DNA from: Streptomyces abyssomicinicus
Lineage (GTDB): Bacteria; Actinomycetota; Actinomycetes; Streptomycetales; Streptomycetaceae
Direction of reading: 5' to 3'
DNA: 64,000 nucleotides
Assembly: GCF_008974245.1 (NCBI RefSeq)
Contig: NZ_BBZI01000006.1
Coordinates: 471,125-535,124 of the forward strand
The position numbers and the translations under genes are program-made. Under the pieces are notes generated by a model. That model searched no databases, was not told the origin of the DNA, and worked only from the letters and a program-made list of their open reading frames with translations. The first letter of the stretch is position 1; the number at the start of each line of letters is the position of its first letter. Positions 52,150 through 60,457 of the stretch are shown in pieces.

Positions 52150-53364
52150 TCAGATCCGGGCCACGCCCTCGGCCCGCGCGGCCGCCGCCACGGCCGCGGT
52201 GACCGCCGGGGCGACCCGCTCGTCGAACGGCGAGGGGATGACGTAGTCCGCCGCCAGGTCGTCGCCGACCACGGCCGCCAGCGCCTCGGCGGCGGCCAGC
52301 TTCATGCCCTCGGTGATCCGGGAGGCCCGCACCTGGAGCGCGCCGGCGAAGATGCCGGGGAAGGCCAGCACGTTGTTGATCTGGTTGGGGAAGTCGGACC
52401 GTCCGGTCGCCACCACGGCCGCGTGCTTGTGCGCGATCTCCGGGTGGACCTCCGGGTCCGGGTTGGCCATCGCGAACACGAAGGCGTTGTCGGCCATGGA
52501 GGCGACCGCCGGCTCCGGGACGGTTCCGCCGGAGACGCCGATGAAGACGTCGGCGCCCGCCAGCGCCTCCTCCAGCGACCCGCTGATCCGCGCCTTGTTC
52601 GTCATGGCGGCGATCTCCGCCTTGACCGGGGTGAGGTCCGTCCGGTCGCTGGAGACGACGCCCTTGCGGTCGGCGACGGCCACGTCGCCGATGCCGGCCT
52701 CCAGCAGCATCTTCGCGATGGCGATGCCCGCGGCACCCGCGCCGGAGATCACCGCGCGCAGCTGGCCGAGGGTCCGGCCGGTCAGACGGGCCGCGTTGCG
52801 CATGGCGGCCAGGGTGACGATGGCGGTGCCGTGCTGGTCGTCGTGGAAGACCGGGATGTCGAGGCGTTCGCGCAGCCGGGCCTCGATCTCGAAGCAGCGG
52901 GGCGCCGAGATGTCCTCCAGGTTGATGCCGCCGAAGGACGGCGCGAGCCGGGCGACGGTCTCGACGATCTCGTCGACGCCGGTGCAGTCGAGGGCGATCG
53001 GCACGGCGTCGACGCCACCGAACTGCTTGAACAGGATGGCCTTGCCCTCCATCACGGGGAGGGACGCCTCGGGCCCGATGTCGCCGAGGCCCAGGACCGC
53101 GGTCCCGTCGGTGACCACGGCGACGACCGAGGACTTCCAGGTGTAGTCGTTGACCAGGTCCGGCTGCTCGGCGATGGCGCTGCACACCCGGGCGACGCCC
53201 GGCGTGTAGGCGAGGGACAGGTCGTCCTTGTCCCGGACCGGCACGGTGGCCTGCACGGCCATCTTGCCGCCCCGGTGCAGGGCGAAGGCCGGGTCGATCG
53301 AGTCCAGGGAGTCCTGGGCGTCGATGGTGTGGTCACTGCGAGGATTGACGATCTCCGCTGACAC
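52150..53364 (-). CDS. NAD(P)-dependent malic enzyme
   Basis: 404 residues. It decarboxylates malate to pyruvate, supplying NAD(P)H. Catalytic Tyr53 (LAYTPGVA) and Lys108 ([11 protein letters not shown]), metal ligands Glu150/Asp151 and Asp175/Asp176 (FHDDQHGTA), and the nucleotide motif SGAGAAG (207-213) are all present. The short bacterial form lacks a phosphotransacetylase fusion. By gene order it probably corresponds to the NADP-preferring enzyme of S. coelicolor, which is linked to lipid and antibiotic precursor supply; cofactor preference cannot be read here. GTG at 53364 with AAGGGG upstream. Confidence 0.95.
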   Translation of the reverse strand: MSAEIVNPRSDHTIDAQDSLDSIDPAFALHRGGKMAVQATVPVRDKDDLSLAYTPGVARVCSAIAEQPDLVNDYTWKSSVVAVVTDGTAVLGLGDIGPEASLPVMEGKAILFKQFGGVDAVPIALDCTGVDEIVETVARLAPSFGGINLEDISAPRCFEIEARLRERLDIPVFHDDQHGTAIVTLAAMRNAARLTGRTLGQLRAVISGAGAAGIAIAKMLLEAGIGDVAVADRKGVVSSDRTDLTPVKAEIAAMTNKARISGSLEEALAGADVFIGVSGGTVPEPAVASMADNAFVFAMANPDPEVHPEIAHKHAAVVATGRSDFPNQINNVLAFPGIFAGALQVRASRITEGMKLAAAEALAAVVGDDLAADYVIPSPFDERVAPAVTAAVAAAARAEGVARI

Positions 53365-53892
53365 GTGTCGTACCCCTTAAGGCTTCTTTGGTTGAGGGTG
53401 ACCGCTCCGGGTGAGGAGCGGGCGGGCACCGCGCACGGCCATGGAGGGATGCCATGACCGGCCGTACGCGACGGGCGCGCCGCACACGCGCCCCGAGCCC
53501 CCGATGTGGGGTGTAAAGAACTTTCTTACCGGACGACGATCGCGAGGACGAGTCCATACCGTGAAGCTCACACCCCAGTGAGATGACTCATGCCCGGAAA
53601 GATGGACAAGTCGCCGCAGTCCGGTCTCGGCCACCCGGAGCCAGACAATCGCATGTCCGCATTCCGAGACGCACGGGAGATTTTTCGGCCGGTATCGGAA
53701 ATGACCGGAGAAGTAACGCCCTTCCCTAGCCCGTCTTGAGCCTTTCAGGCGTGTCCGTTATGCGATTTTGACCTGGGCGATCACTCGAACGAGTGAGTCC
53801 GAATGGCAAGATGCGGTCATTGCCCTGCGCGACACCCAAGGCCGTGTGCTCGCGTCCTCGGTTACTCCACCCACCCGCCGGAGGATCCCACC
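53365..53892. promoter_or_regulatory. divergent promoter region, malic enzyme / amino-acid ABC transporter
   Basis: 528 nt, noticeably lower in GC than the flanks, with no gene. An inverted repeat TCACTCGAACGAGTGA (53781-53796; 7-bp arms, 2-nt centre) lies about 100 nt before the transporter start and is a candidate operator. Several T/A-rich stretches near 53690-53770 could hold promoters. Confidence 0.45.
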
Positions 53893-54852
53893 ATGACCGC
53901 ACGCTTCACCCGTCGTCCGTCCGCCGCGCCGCTGAGGCCCGTTGCGATCGGTGCGATCGCGGTCGCCGGCGCCCTGCTGCTGACCGCCTGCGGCGACCAG
54001 ACCGAGAGCGCCGCCCCGGCGGGCGACAAGTCCTCCACGTCCGAGGCCCCCCTCTTCGACAAGCTCCCCGAGGAGATCCAGAAGAAGGGCGTCATCGAGG
54101 TCGGCACCAACGCCGAGTACGCCCCGATGGAGTTCATGGACGGCGGCAAGATCGTCGGTGTCGACCCCGACCTGGCCGAGGCCCTGAGCAAGCAGCTCGG
54201 CGTCGAGTTCAAGTTCACGTCCGGCTCCTTCGACGGTCTGATCACCTCGCTGAACTCCGGCCGCTACGACATAGCCATGTCCTCCATCACGGACAACAAG
54301 GCCCGCCAGGAGGGCCTGGACGACAAGGGCAAGAAGCTCGGCGAGGGCGTCGACTTCGTGGACTACTTCGTCGCCGGCACCGCCGTGTACGTGAAGAAGG
54401 GCAACCCCGAGGGCGTCAAGTCGCTCGAGGACCTGTGCGGCAAGACGGCCGCCGTGCAGCGCGGCACCACCTACGAGGACGCGCTGAAGGCGCAGTCCAA
54501 GAAGTGCAAGGACGACGGCGAGAAGGCCATCGAGATCGAGTCGTTCGAGAACGACACCGAGGCCCAGACCCGCGTGAAGTCCGGCGGCGCCGTGGCCGGT
54601 GTCAACGACTACCCGGTCGCCCTGGAGCTCGCCCGCAAGGCCGACAACGGCAACGCCTTCGAGATCGTCGGCGAGCAGTACGACGCCGGTCCGTTCGGCA
54701 TCGCCGTCGACAAGGACAACACCCAGCTGCGCGACGCCCTCAAGGAGGCCGTGGACGCGATCATCGCGGACGGCTCCTACAAGAAGGTCCTCGAGAAGTG
54801 GGGCGCCGAGTCCGGCGCGATCGACGCCGCCGCCGTCAACAGCGGCAAGTAG
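53893..54852 (+). CDS. amino-acid ABC transporter substrate-binding lipoprotein
   Basis: A 319-residue family 3 solute-binding protein. The lipobox LLTAC puts the acylated Cys at 33. The mature part has IEVGTNAEYAPMEFMDGGKIVGVDPDL and SFDGLITSLNSGRYDIAMSS, typical of polar amino-acid (glutamate/glutamine-type) binding proteins. CGGAGGA precedes the ATG at 53893. First gene of a three-gene operon with permease and ATPase. Substrate specificity is inferred from family only. Confidence 0.93.
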   Translation: MTARFTRRPSAAPLRPVAIGAIAVAGALLLTACGDQTESAAPAGDKSSTSEAPLFDKLPEEIQKKGVIEVGTNAEYAPMEFMDGGKIVGVDPDLAEALSKQLGVEFKFTSGSFDGLITSLNSGRYDIAMSSITDNKARQEGLDDKGKKLGEGVDFVDYFVAGTAVYVKKGNPEGVKSLEDLCGKTAAVQRGTTYEDALKAQSKKCKDDGEKAIEIESFENDTEAQTRVKSGGAVAGVNDYPVALELARKADNGNAFEIVGEQYDAGPFGIAVDKDNTQLRDALKEAVDAIIADGSYKKVLEKWGAESGAIDAAAVNSGK

Positions 54853-54902
54853 TACGGCCGAGGAACGCGCAGGCACGAAGGCTCCACCGAAGGGCAGTCA
54901 CC

Positions 54903-55844
54903 ATGACTGACAATCCCGTACAGAAGGACACGGCACCCGCGGCCGTGCCGGTCTCGAAGAGTCCGGAAGCGATCAAAGCCATTCCCGTCCGGCACTACGG
55001 CCGGTGGGTCGGCGGCGTCGTCGTGGTGGCCCTGCTCGCGGGGCTGATCTACGCCTTCTCCGAGGGCAACATCAACTGGCAGGCGATCCCCGAGACGCTC
55101 TTCGACCCGAGCGTGGTCAAGGGCGCCGGGGCCACCCTGCTGATCAGCGTCCTGGCCATGGTCATGGGCGTCGTGCTGGGTGTCGTCCTGGCCGTGATGC
55201 GCATGTCCAAGAACCCCGTGGTCAACGGGGTCTCCTGGCTGTACATCTGGTTCTTCCGCGGCACGCCGGTCTACGTCCAGCTGCTGATGTGGTTCAACCT
55301 CGGCCTGATCTTCGAGTACCTGAATCTCGGTCCGTTCTACAAGGACGAGATGACGGACGTCATGACGCCGTTCATGTGCGCCCTGCTCGGTCTCGGTCTG
55401 AACGAGGCGGCGTACATGGCCGAGATCTGCCGCGCGGGCCTGCTCTCGGTCGACGAGGGCCAGACCGAGGCGGCGCACGCGCTGGGCATGAGCCACGGCA
55501 GGACGCTGCGGCGCATCGTGATCCCGCAGGCCATGCGGGTCATCGTGCCGCCGACCGGCAACGAGTTCATCAACATGCTGAAGACCTCGTCGCTGGCCTA
55601 CGCGGTGGCGTACACCGAACTGCTGCGCGCCACCTCGTCGATCGGTTCCCGCAGCTACGCGGTGATGGAGATGCTCTTCGTGGCCTCCATCTGGTACCTG
55701 TCGCTGACCAGCGTCTTCAGCGTCTTCCAGTACTACCTGGAGCGCCACTACGCGAAGGGCTCCAGCCGGAACCTGCCGCCGACGGTCTTCCAGCGGATCA
55801 AGGCGAACTTCTCCGGCACCAGGAACGGGGGTGTCTCGGTATGA
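54903..55844 (+). CDS. amino-acid ABC transporter permease
   Basis: A 313-residue HisM/GlnP-type permease. It has a soluble N-terminal extension of about 35 residues, then five to six membrane helices and the EAA loop ([18 protein letters not shown], then PQAMR) that contacts the ATPase. A single permease gene implies a homodimer. The start is 51 nt after the binding-protein gene, with the stop overlapping the ATPase start (ATGA). Confidence 0.95.
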   Translation: MTDNPVQKDTAPAAVPVSKSPEAIKAIPVRHYGRWVGGVVVVALLAGLIYAFSEGNINWQAIPETLFDPSVVKGAGATLLISVLAMVMGVVLGVVLAVMRMSKNPVVNGVSWLYIWFFRGTPVYVQLLMWFNLGLIFEYLNLGPFYKDEMTDVMTPFMCALLGLGLNEAAYMAEICRAGLLSVDEGQTEAAHALGMSHGRTLRRIVIPQAMRVIVPPTGNEFINMLKTSSLAYAVAYTELLRATSSIGSRSYAVMEMLFVASIWYLSLTSVFSVFQYYLERHYAKGSSRNLPPTVFQRIKANFSGTRNGGVSV

Positions 55845-56602
55845 GCGTCATGGTGAAGTCCGAGGGCGTCCACAAGTCGTACGGCAGCGTCGAGGTCCTC
55901 AAGGGCATCGACCTGGAGGTCCGGAAGGGCGAGGTCTTCTGCCTCATCGGCCCCTCCGGCTCCGGCAAGTCGACCTTCCTGCGGTGCATCAACCACCTGG
56001 AGAAGATCAACGCCGGCCGGCTGTACGTCGACGGCGAGCTCGTCGGCTACCGCCAGAAGGGCGACAAGCTGTACGAGCTCAAGGACAGCGAGGTCGCCCT
56101 CCAGCGCCGGGACATCGGCATGGTCTTCCAGCGCTTCAACCTCTTCCCGCACATGACCGCGGCGGAGAACGTGATGGAGGCGCCGATCCAGGTCAAGGGC
56201 GTCAGCAAGGCGGCCGCCAAGGAACGGGCGCACCACCTGCTGGAGCGGGTGGGACTGGGCGACAAGGCCCGGAACTACCCCGCGCAGCTCTCCGGCGGCC
56301 AGCAGCAGCGTGTGGCGATCGCCCGCGCGCTGGCCATGGACCCCAAGCTGATGCTCTTCGACGAGCCGACCTCCGCGCTCGACCCCGAGCTGGTCGGCGA
56401 CGTCCTGGACGTCATGCGGGACCTCGCCGAGAGCGGCATGACGATGGTGGTCGTCACCCACGAGATGGGCTTCGCCCGCGAGGTGGGCGACAACCTGGTC
56501 TTCATGGACGGCGGCGTGGTCGTGGAGTCCGGCGACCCGCGCGAGGTGCTGAACAACCCGCGGCACGAGCGGACGCAGTCCTTCCTGTCGAAGGTGCTGT
56601 GA
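55841..56602 (+). CDS. amino-acid ABC transporter ATPase
   Basis: 253 residues, GlnQ/HisP-type. Walker [10 protein letters not shown] (37-45), signature LSGGQQQR (150-157), Walker B LMLFDEP (170-176) and the switch His in VVVTHEMGF are intact. An insertion [18 protein letters not shown] (about 64-81) follows the Walker A subdomain, common in this subgroup. It powers uptake with the upstream permease and ends at a strong hairpin. Confidence 0.96.
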   Translation: MSVMVKSEGVHKSYGSVEVLKGIDLEVRKGEVFCLIGPSGSGKSTFLRCINHLEKINAGRLYVDGELVGYRQKGDKLYELKDSEVALQRRDIGMVFQRFNLFPHMTAAENVMEAPIQVKGVSKAAAKERAHHLLERVGLGDKARNYPAQLSGGQQQRVAIARALAMDPKLMLFDEPTSALDPELVGDVLDVMRDLAESGMTMVVVTHEMGFAREVGDNLVFMDGGVVVESGDPREVLNNPRHERTQSFLSKVL

Positions 56603-56630
56603 CCCCGCCCGGCAGCGGCGGCAACGGCTG

Positions 56631-56664
56631 AAGGGGCGGTACGGGAGAACCCGTACCGCCCCTT
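56631..56664. terminator. bidirectional hairpin terminator
   Basis: AAGGGGCGGTACGGG and CCCGTACCGCCCCTT form a perfect 15-bp stem with loop AGAA, between the convergent ATPase and methyltransferase genes. Confidence 0.92.
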
Positions 56665-56682
56665 CACGTTGTACCCGGCCGG

Positions 56683-57441
56683 CTACCGGAGGGCGAGCAG
56701 CAGCGTGTCCGAGGGGGAGCACCACACGGGGCGGGCCTCCGCGAAGCCCTTCTCCCGCAGCACCCCCGCGTGCCACGCGGCGCTCGGCACGTCGCCGTCG
56801 GCGTGCTCGCCGAAGATCTCGAACCGCCGCGCGGTCGGCCCGGCGAGCACCGGGTCCTGGGCGGCGAGGCGCCACCACTCGGCCCAGTCGGTCACGCCGG
56901 CCGCCTTGGCCTCGTCCATCCGCGCGTGCCGCAACGCCCGTTCGGCGGCGTTGATCCGCGGGGTGTCGCGGTCAGCCATGCGGTCGGCGTTCATGAAGAC
57001 GCCGCCCTCACGGACCAGCCCGGCGATCCGGCCGTAGAGCGCGGCCAGCGGCCCCTCGTGCAGCCAGTGCAGGGCGGTGGCGGTCAGGACGGCGTCGTAC
57101 GACGCGTGGGGCAGCGCCGACGTCCAGGTGGGGTCCTTGAGGTCCGCGGTGACGAAGGAGACCCGCTCGTCGCCCTCGAAGGTCCCCCGGGCGATGGTGA
57201 GCAACGCCGGGTCCAGGTCGACGCCGGTGCTGACGGCGTCCGGGAACCGGGCGAGCAGCCGAGCCGTGATACTTCCCGTACCGCACGCGAGGTCCAGCAC
57301 CCGCGGCGCGCGGCCGACGAGGGCCTCGACCATGTCCAGCATGATCCGGAACCGCTCCTCGCGGTCCGGCATGTACCACTCCTGCTGCCGGTCCCAGCTG
57401 CGCTGCCAGGCCTGCCAGTCGGTGGTGGTGGTCGTGGTCAT
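56683..57441 (-). CDS. class I SAM-dependent methyltransferase
   Basis: 252 residues from the chosen ATG. Motif I VLDLACGTGS (49-58), acidic strand STGVDLDPAL, and a post-I region with LTATALHWLHEG, similar to trans-aconitate methyltransferase-like enzymes. The substrate is unknown. The start at 57441 (a Thr-rich N-terminus) has GGAGG 7-8 nt upstream; an upstream in-frame extension is unsupported. Convergent with the ABC transporter. Confidence 0.88.
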   Translation of the reverse strand: MTTTTTTDWQAWQRSWDRQQEWYMPDREERFRIMLDMVEALVGRAPRVLDLACGTGSITARLLARFPDAVSTGVDLDPALLTIARGTFEGDERVSFVTADLKDPTWTSALPHASYDAVLTATALHWLHEGPLAALYGRIAGLVREGGVFMNADRMADRDTPRINAAERALRHARMDEAKAAGVTDWAEWWRLAAQDPVLAGPTARRFEIFGEHADGDVPSAAWHAGVLREKGFAEARPVWCSPSDTLLLALR

Positions 57442-57591
57442 CTCCGGCCCTCCGTCGTCGCTGCGCCTCGTGATGCGGCGGCACGGCGGAGAAACAGACG
57501 GCACCGCGCACCAGGCGTAATACCCTGGACGCAAGATCAGCCATTACCGGCCGCACACCGGAACCTTAGAGCCCCTGCGTAAGGACTACAA

Positions 57592-58221
57592 GTGGAACTG
57601 GCCTATTACTCGGATTACGCCGTCCGTCTGGTCAACAGCGAGGAGCCGGCCCGGGGCAGGGACGAACTGACGACGGTGGACGCCGTGCGGGACCTGTTCG
57701 GCGCCAACCGTTCCGCGGCCCGGCGGGCCACCGACGCCGACGTCACCCGGCTCAGGGCGGTACGGGGGCGGCTGCGGTCGGTCTTCGAGGCGGCCGACTC
57801 GGGGGACGAGACGCTGGCGGTGGACCTGCTGAACTCGCTGCTGCTGGAGTTCCCGGTGAGCCCGCAGATCTCCGGCCACGACCACCGCGACGAGGACGGC
57901 CGCCCGCTGTGGCACCTGCACCTGGCCGACCACCCGTCCAACGCGACGGCCGGCTACGCGGCGATCGCCGCGATGGGGCTGGCCTTCCACCTGACCGAGT
58001 ACGGCGTCGACCGGCTGGGCCTGTGCGAGGCGGCGCCGTGCCGCAACGCCTACCTGGACACCTCGACCAACCGCTCCCGGCGCTACTGCTCCGACCGGTG
58101 CGCCACCCGGGCCAACGTGGCCGCCTACCGGGCCCGCAAACGGCTGGAGGCCGACCGGTCGGCGAGCACCGGCCTGACCGAGGAGAGCGCCCAGGCGAGC
58201 ACCGCCGGCAACGAACGCTGA
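57592..58221 (+). CDS. CGNR zinc-finger/ABATE domain protein
   Basis: 209 residues. An N-terminal ABATE-type helical domain (about 1-140) is followed by a CGNR zinc finger with Cys145, Cys150, Cys166 and Cys170 and the CRNAYLDTSTNRSRRYCSDRC block, then a basic DNA-binding-like segment (RANVAAYRARKR). These are putative stress-related transcription factors; the N-terminal domain may sense a ligand. GTG start with AAGGA upstream. Its last 97 nt overlap the 3' end of sodX on the other strand. Confidence 0.9.
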   Translation: MELAYYSDYAVRLVNSEEPARGRDELTTVDAVRDLFGANRSAARRATDADVTRLRAVRGRLRSVFEAADSGDETLAVDLLNSLLLEFPVSPQISGHDHRDEDGRPLWHLHLADHPSNATAGYAAIAAMGLAFHLTEYGVDRLGLCEAAPCRNAYLDTSTNRSRRYCSDRCATRANVAAYRARKRLEADRSASTGLTEESAQASTAGNER

Positions 58222-58562
58222 CCGGGGCGGCGCGGGCGCGCCCGCAGCACCACCCGGGCCAGCACCAGTTCCGGCGGGACGACGCCGTAGTCGGTGCTGT
58301 CGCCGCCCGCGAAGGCGTTGTCACCGAGCACCCACCAGCCGCCCTCCCGGCGCTCCACCGCCCGCTTCACCACCAGCAGGTCCTGCTGGAAGGGATGGCG
58401 CAGCACCACCACGTCCCCGGGCCGCACCCGGGCCCCGTAACGCACCAGCAGGCGGTCCCCGTGGTGCAGGGTCGGCACCATCGAGGGCCCGGTGACCTCG
58501 GCGAGCCCGAAGGGAAGCAGGGCCCGCTCCCGCTCGCTGTCCTGCGGCGACACTTCCGTCAT
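58125..58562 (-). CDS. sodX: nickel superoxide dismutase maturation protease
   Basis: A 145-residue signal-peptidase-I-like (S26) protease. The catalytic Ser is in GPSMVPTLHHGD and the Lys in LLVVKRAV, followed by GDNAFAGGDST. Next to sodN, this is the maturase that removes the SodN N-terminal propeptide so that His1 can bind nickel. There is no membrane helix. The ATG at 58562 has GAGGAGG 8 nt upstream. Divergent from sodN by 145 nt; the C-terminal coding end overlaps the CGNR gene. Confidence 0.93.
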   Translation of the reverse strand: MTEVSPQDSERERALLPFGLAEVTGPSMVPTLHHGDRLLVRYGARVRPGDVVVLRHPFQQDLLVVKRAVERREGGWWVLGDNAFAGGDSTDYGVVPPELVLARVVLRARPRRPGQRSLPAVLAWALSSVRPVLADRSASSRLRAR

Positions 58563-58707
58563 GCCCGGTACCTCCTCGGTCCGCTCCTCCGACAGTCCCA
58601 TGCGCGGCACGTACTTTTGCCGTACGCCCATGGGGGCACCCGCGATTTCCCGGGCCCTACGGAGTAATGTCCCACCTGAGAAGACGATCACGAGGAAGGA
58701 TTGCTTC

Positions 58708-59103
58708 ATGCTTTCCCGCCTGTTTGCCCGCAGCGTGAAGGTCAGCGCCCACTGCGACCTGCCCTGCGGTGTGTACGACCCGGCCCAGGCCCGCATCGAG
58801 GCCGAGTCGGTCAAGGCCACGCAGGAGAAGATGCAGGCCAACGACGACCCGCACTTCCAGACGCGCGCCACCATCATCAAGGAGCAGCGCGCCGAGCTGG
58901 CCAAGCACCACGTCTCGGTGCTGTGGAGCGACTACTTCAAGGCTCCGCACTTCGAGAAGTACCCGCAGCTGCACCAGCTGGTCAACGACGCCCTGAAGGC
59001 CCTCTCGGCCGCCAAGGCGTCGAAGGACCCGGCGACCGGTCAGAAGGCCCTGGACCTCATCGCCGAGATCGACAAGATCTTCTGGGAGACCAAGAAGGCC
59101 TGA
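58708..59103 (+). CDS. sodN: nickel superoxide dismutase
   Basis: 131 residues. A 14-residue propeptide (MLSRLFARSVKVSA) is followed by the nickel hook HCDLPCGVYDP, in which mature His1, Cys2 and Cys6 bind Ni; the rest is a four-helix bundle forming a hexamer. It dismutates superoxide in the cytoplasm or after export. GAGGAAGGA precedes the ATG. In Streptomyces, sodN is induced by nickel and balanced against FeZn-SOD by Nur and by an sRNA from sodF; those elements are not in this window. Confidence 0.98.
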   Translation: MLSRLFARSVKVSAHCDLPCGVYDPAQARIEAESVKATQEKMQANDDPHFQTRATIIKEQRAELAKHHVSVLWSDYFKAPHFEKYPQLHQLVNDALKALSAAKASKDPATGQKALDLIAEIDKIFWETKKA

Positions 59104-59118
59104 CCTTCTCGCTCGCCC

Positions 59119-59155
59119 GGAAGGGGCCCGGCTCACCGCGAGCCGGGCCCCTTCC
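59119..59155. terminator. strong hairpin terminator after sodN
   Basis: GGAAGGGGCCCGGCT and AGCCGGGCCCCTTCC form a perfect 15-bp stem with a 7-nt loop, between convergent sodN and nagB. Confidence 0.92.
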
Positions 59156-59224
59156 CCGTGTCGGCCCGAAAGGCGTCCACGTCGCCGCCGCGCCCCACGC
59201 TCCGGGCGCCGCCCGCCGGCCGGG

Positions 59225-60010
59225 TCAGATGCCCTGCCAGGAGGGCTTGTGGGCCCAGGTGTGGCGGAAGTAGTCGGCGAGCCGCAGCCCCGAGGCGGCC
59301 GCCTCGTCGACGACCACCGTGGCGTGCGGGTGGAGCTGGAGCGCCGAGGCGGGGCAGACGGCCGCGACCGGGCCCTCCACCGCGGCGGCCACCGCCTGCG
59401 CCTTGCCCTCGCCGGTGGCCAGCAGCACCAGGTGTCGGGCGTCGAGGATGGTGCCGATGCCCTGGGTGATCACGTGCCGCGGCACCTGGTCCACGTCGCC
59501 GTCGAAGAAGCGGGCGTTGTCGGTCCGGGTCTGCTCGGTGAGCGTCTTGAGCCGCGTCCGGGAGGCCAGCGAGCTGCACGGCTCGTTGAACCCGATGTGC
59601 CCGTCCGTGCCGATGCCGAGGAGCTGGAGGTCCACGCCGCCCGCCGCGGCCAGGGCGCGCTCGTAGGCGGCGCACGCGGCCACCGGGTCGGCCGCCGTGC
59701 CGTCCGGTCCGAGGAAGGCCTCCTCCTTGATGCCGAGCGGTTCCAGCACCTCGCGCCGCAGCACCGACCGGTAGGACTCGGGGTGCCCGGCGGGGAGCCC
59801 CACGTACTCGTCGAGCTGCGCGATCCGCGCCCGCGAGACGTCCGCCTCCCCGGTACGCACCAGCTCGGCCAGCGCCTCGTACACCGGCAGCGGCGTCGAG
59901 CCGGTGGCGACGCCGAGGACCGCGCCGGGCCTGCCGCGGAGCAGCGACGCCATCGCGCCGGCGATCAGTTCGCCGCCCGCCCGGGCGTCGGGAACGATGA
60001 CAACTTCCAC
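59225..60010 (-). CDS. nagB: glucosamine-6-phosphate deaminase
   Basis: 261 residues. It converts glucosamine-6-phosphate to fructose-6-phosphate and ammonia, the entry of GlcNAc/chitin carbon into glycolysis. GVATGSTPLPVYEAL binds phosphate; LDEYVGL has the catalytic Asp67; and GIGTDGHIGFNEP (132-144) has Asp136 and His138. No allosteric C-terminal extension is seen. Two DasR-type boxes lie just upstream, consistent with repression by DasR and induction by GlcN-6-P. Confidence 0.97.
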   Translation of the reverse strand: MEVVIVPDARAGGELIAGAMASLLRGRPGAVLGVATGSTPLPVYEALAELVRTGEADVSRARIAQLDEYVGLPAGHPESYRSVLRREVLEPLGIKEEAFLGPDGTAADPVAACAAYERALAAAGGVDLQLLGIGTDGHIGFNEPCSSLASRTRLKTLTEQTRTDNARFFDGDVDQVPRHVITQGIGTILDARHLVLLATGEGKAQAVAAAVEGPVAAVCPASALQLHPHATVVVDEAAASGLRLADYFRHTWAHKPSWQGI

Positions 60011-60026
60011 GCTGGGGCCACCATCC

Positions 60027-60053
60027 TGGTATAGACCTATGGTTTAGACCAAT
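60027..60053. promoter_or_regulatory. two overlapping DasR-type (dre) boxes before nagB
   Basis: TGGTATAGACCTAT (60027-60040) and ATGGTTTAGACCAAT (60039-60053) both resemble the DasR consensus TGGTCTAGACCA, the second with one mismatch in the core. They lie 17-43 nt before the nagB start on the minus strand. DasR is the GntR repressor of aminosugar use in Streptomyces. Confidence 0.85.
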
Positions 60054-60444
60054 CTACCAAGAAGGACCGCCCCGCGGAACCCGCCCGGAAGGGCCCCGCC
60101 CGCGCGTGGGAGCGCTCCCCCAATCACCGCGGACGGGTCCCGGAGGCGGCCCGGGCGGGCTAGGCTGCACGCAGCGAGACCCCCGCCCCTTTGCCCATGG
60201 ACACGACCGAGCGGCCGGTCCACAATTGCGGGTGAGAGGCAGGGACGCACAGACGCCGCCTTCCCCGCACAGGAAGGCGGACCGAGGAACCGGGCCTCTC
60301 TGCCCTGACTGCGCCTGGCTCCTCACCGGTCGGTCCGGGCCGCACACCCGAGGCCGATTGCTGCTCCGGGCTGCGGTGCCGGGAGGGTTGAGGGTCCCTT
60401 CCTGCGCCGCGGCCCGTGGGTGCGGCACCCGCGCACCGCCCGGG

Positions 60445-60450
60445 TACGCT
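60445..60450 (+). promoter_or_regulatory. -10-like TACGCT, 7 nt before the kinase GTG
   Basis: TACGCT, then CGCAGAC, then GTG at 60458, with no RBS. It fits a leaderless transcript and supports the GTG over the ATG at 60467. Confidence 0.5.
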
Positions 60451-60457
60451 CGCAGAC

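Larger units (their letters stand above)
60011..60457. other. intergenic region, nagB / sensor kinase
   Basis: 447 nt between divergent genes. The left end holds the nagB promoter and DasR boxes and the right end a leaderless-type promoter for the kinase. Nothing else is supported; open frames here lack RBS and composition support. Confidence 0.5.

Noticed and set aside
58563..58904. Longer N-terminus for the SodX protease
   Set aside because: It would run back across the sodN promoter and coding start; the ATG at 58562 has a strong RBS and gives the expected length.
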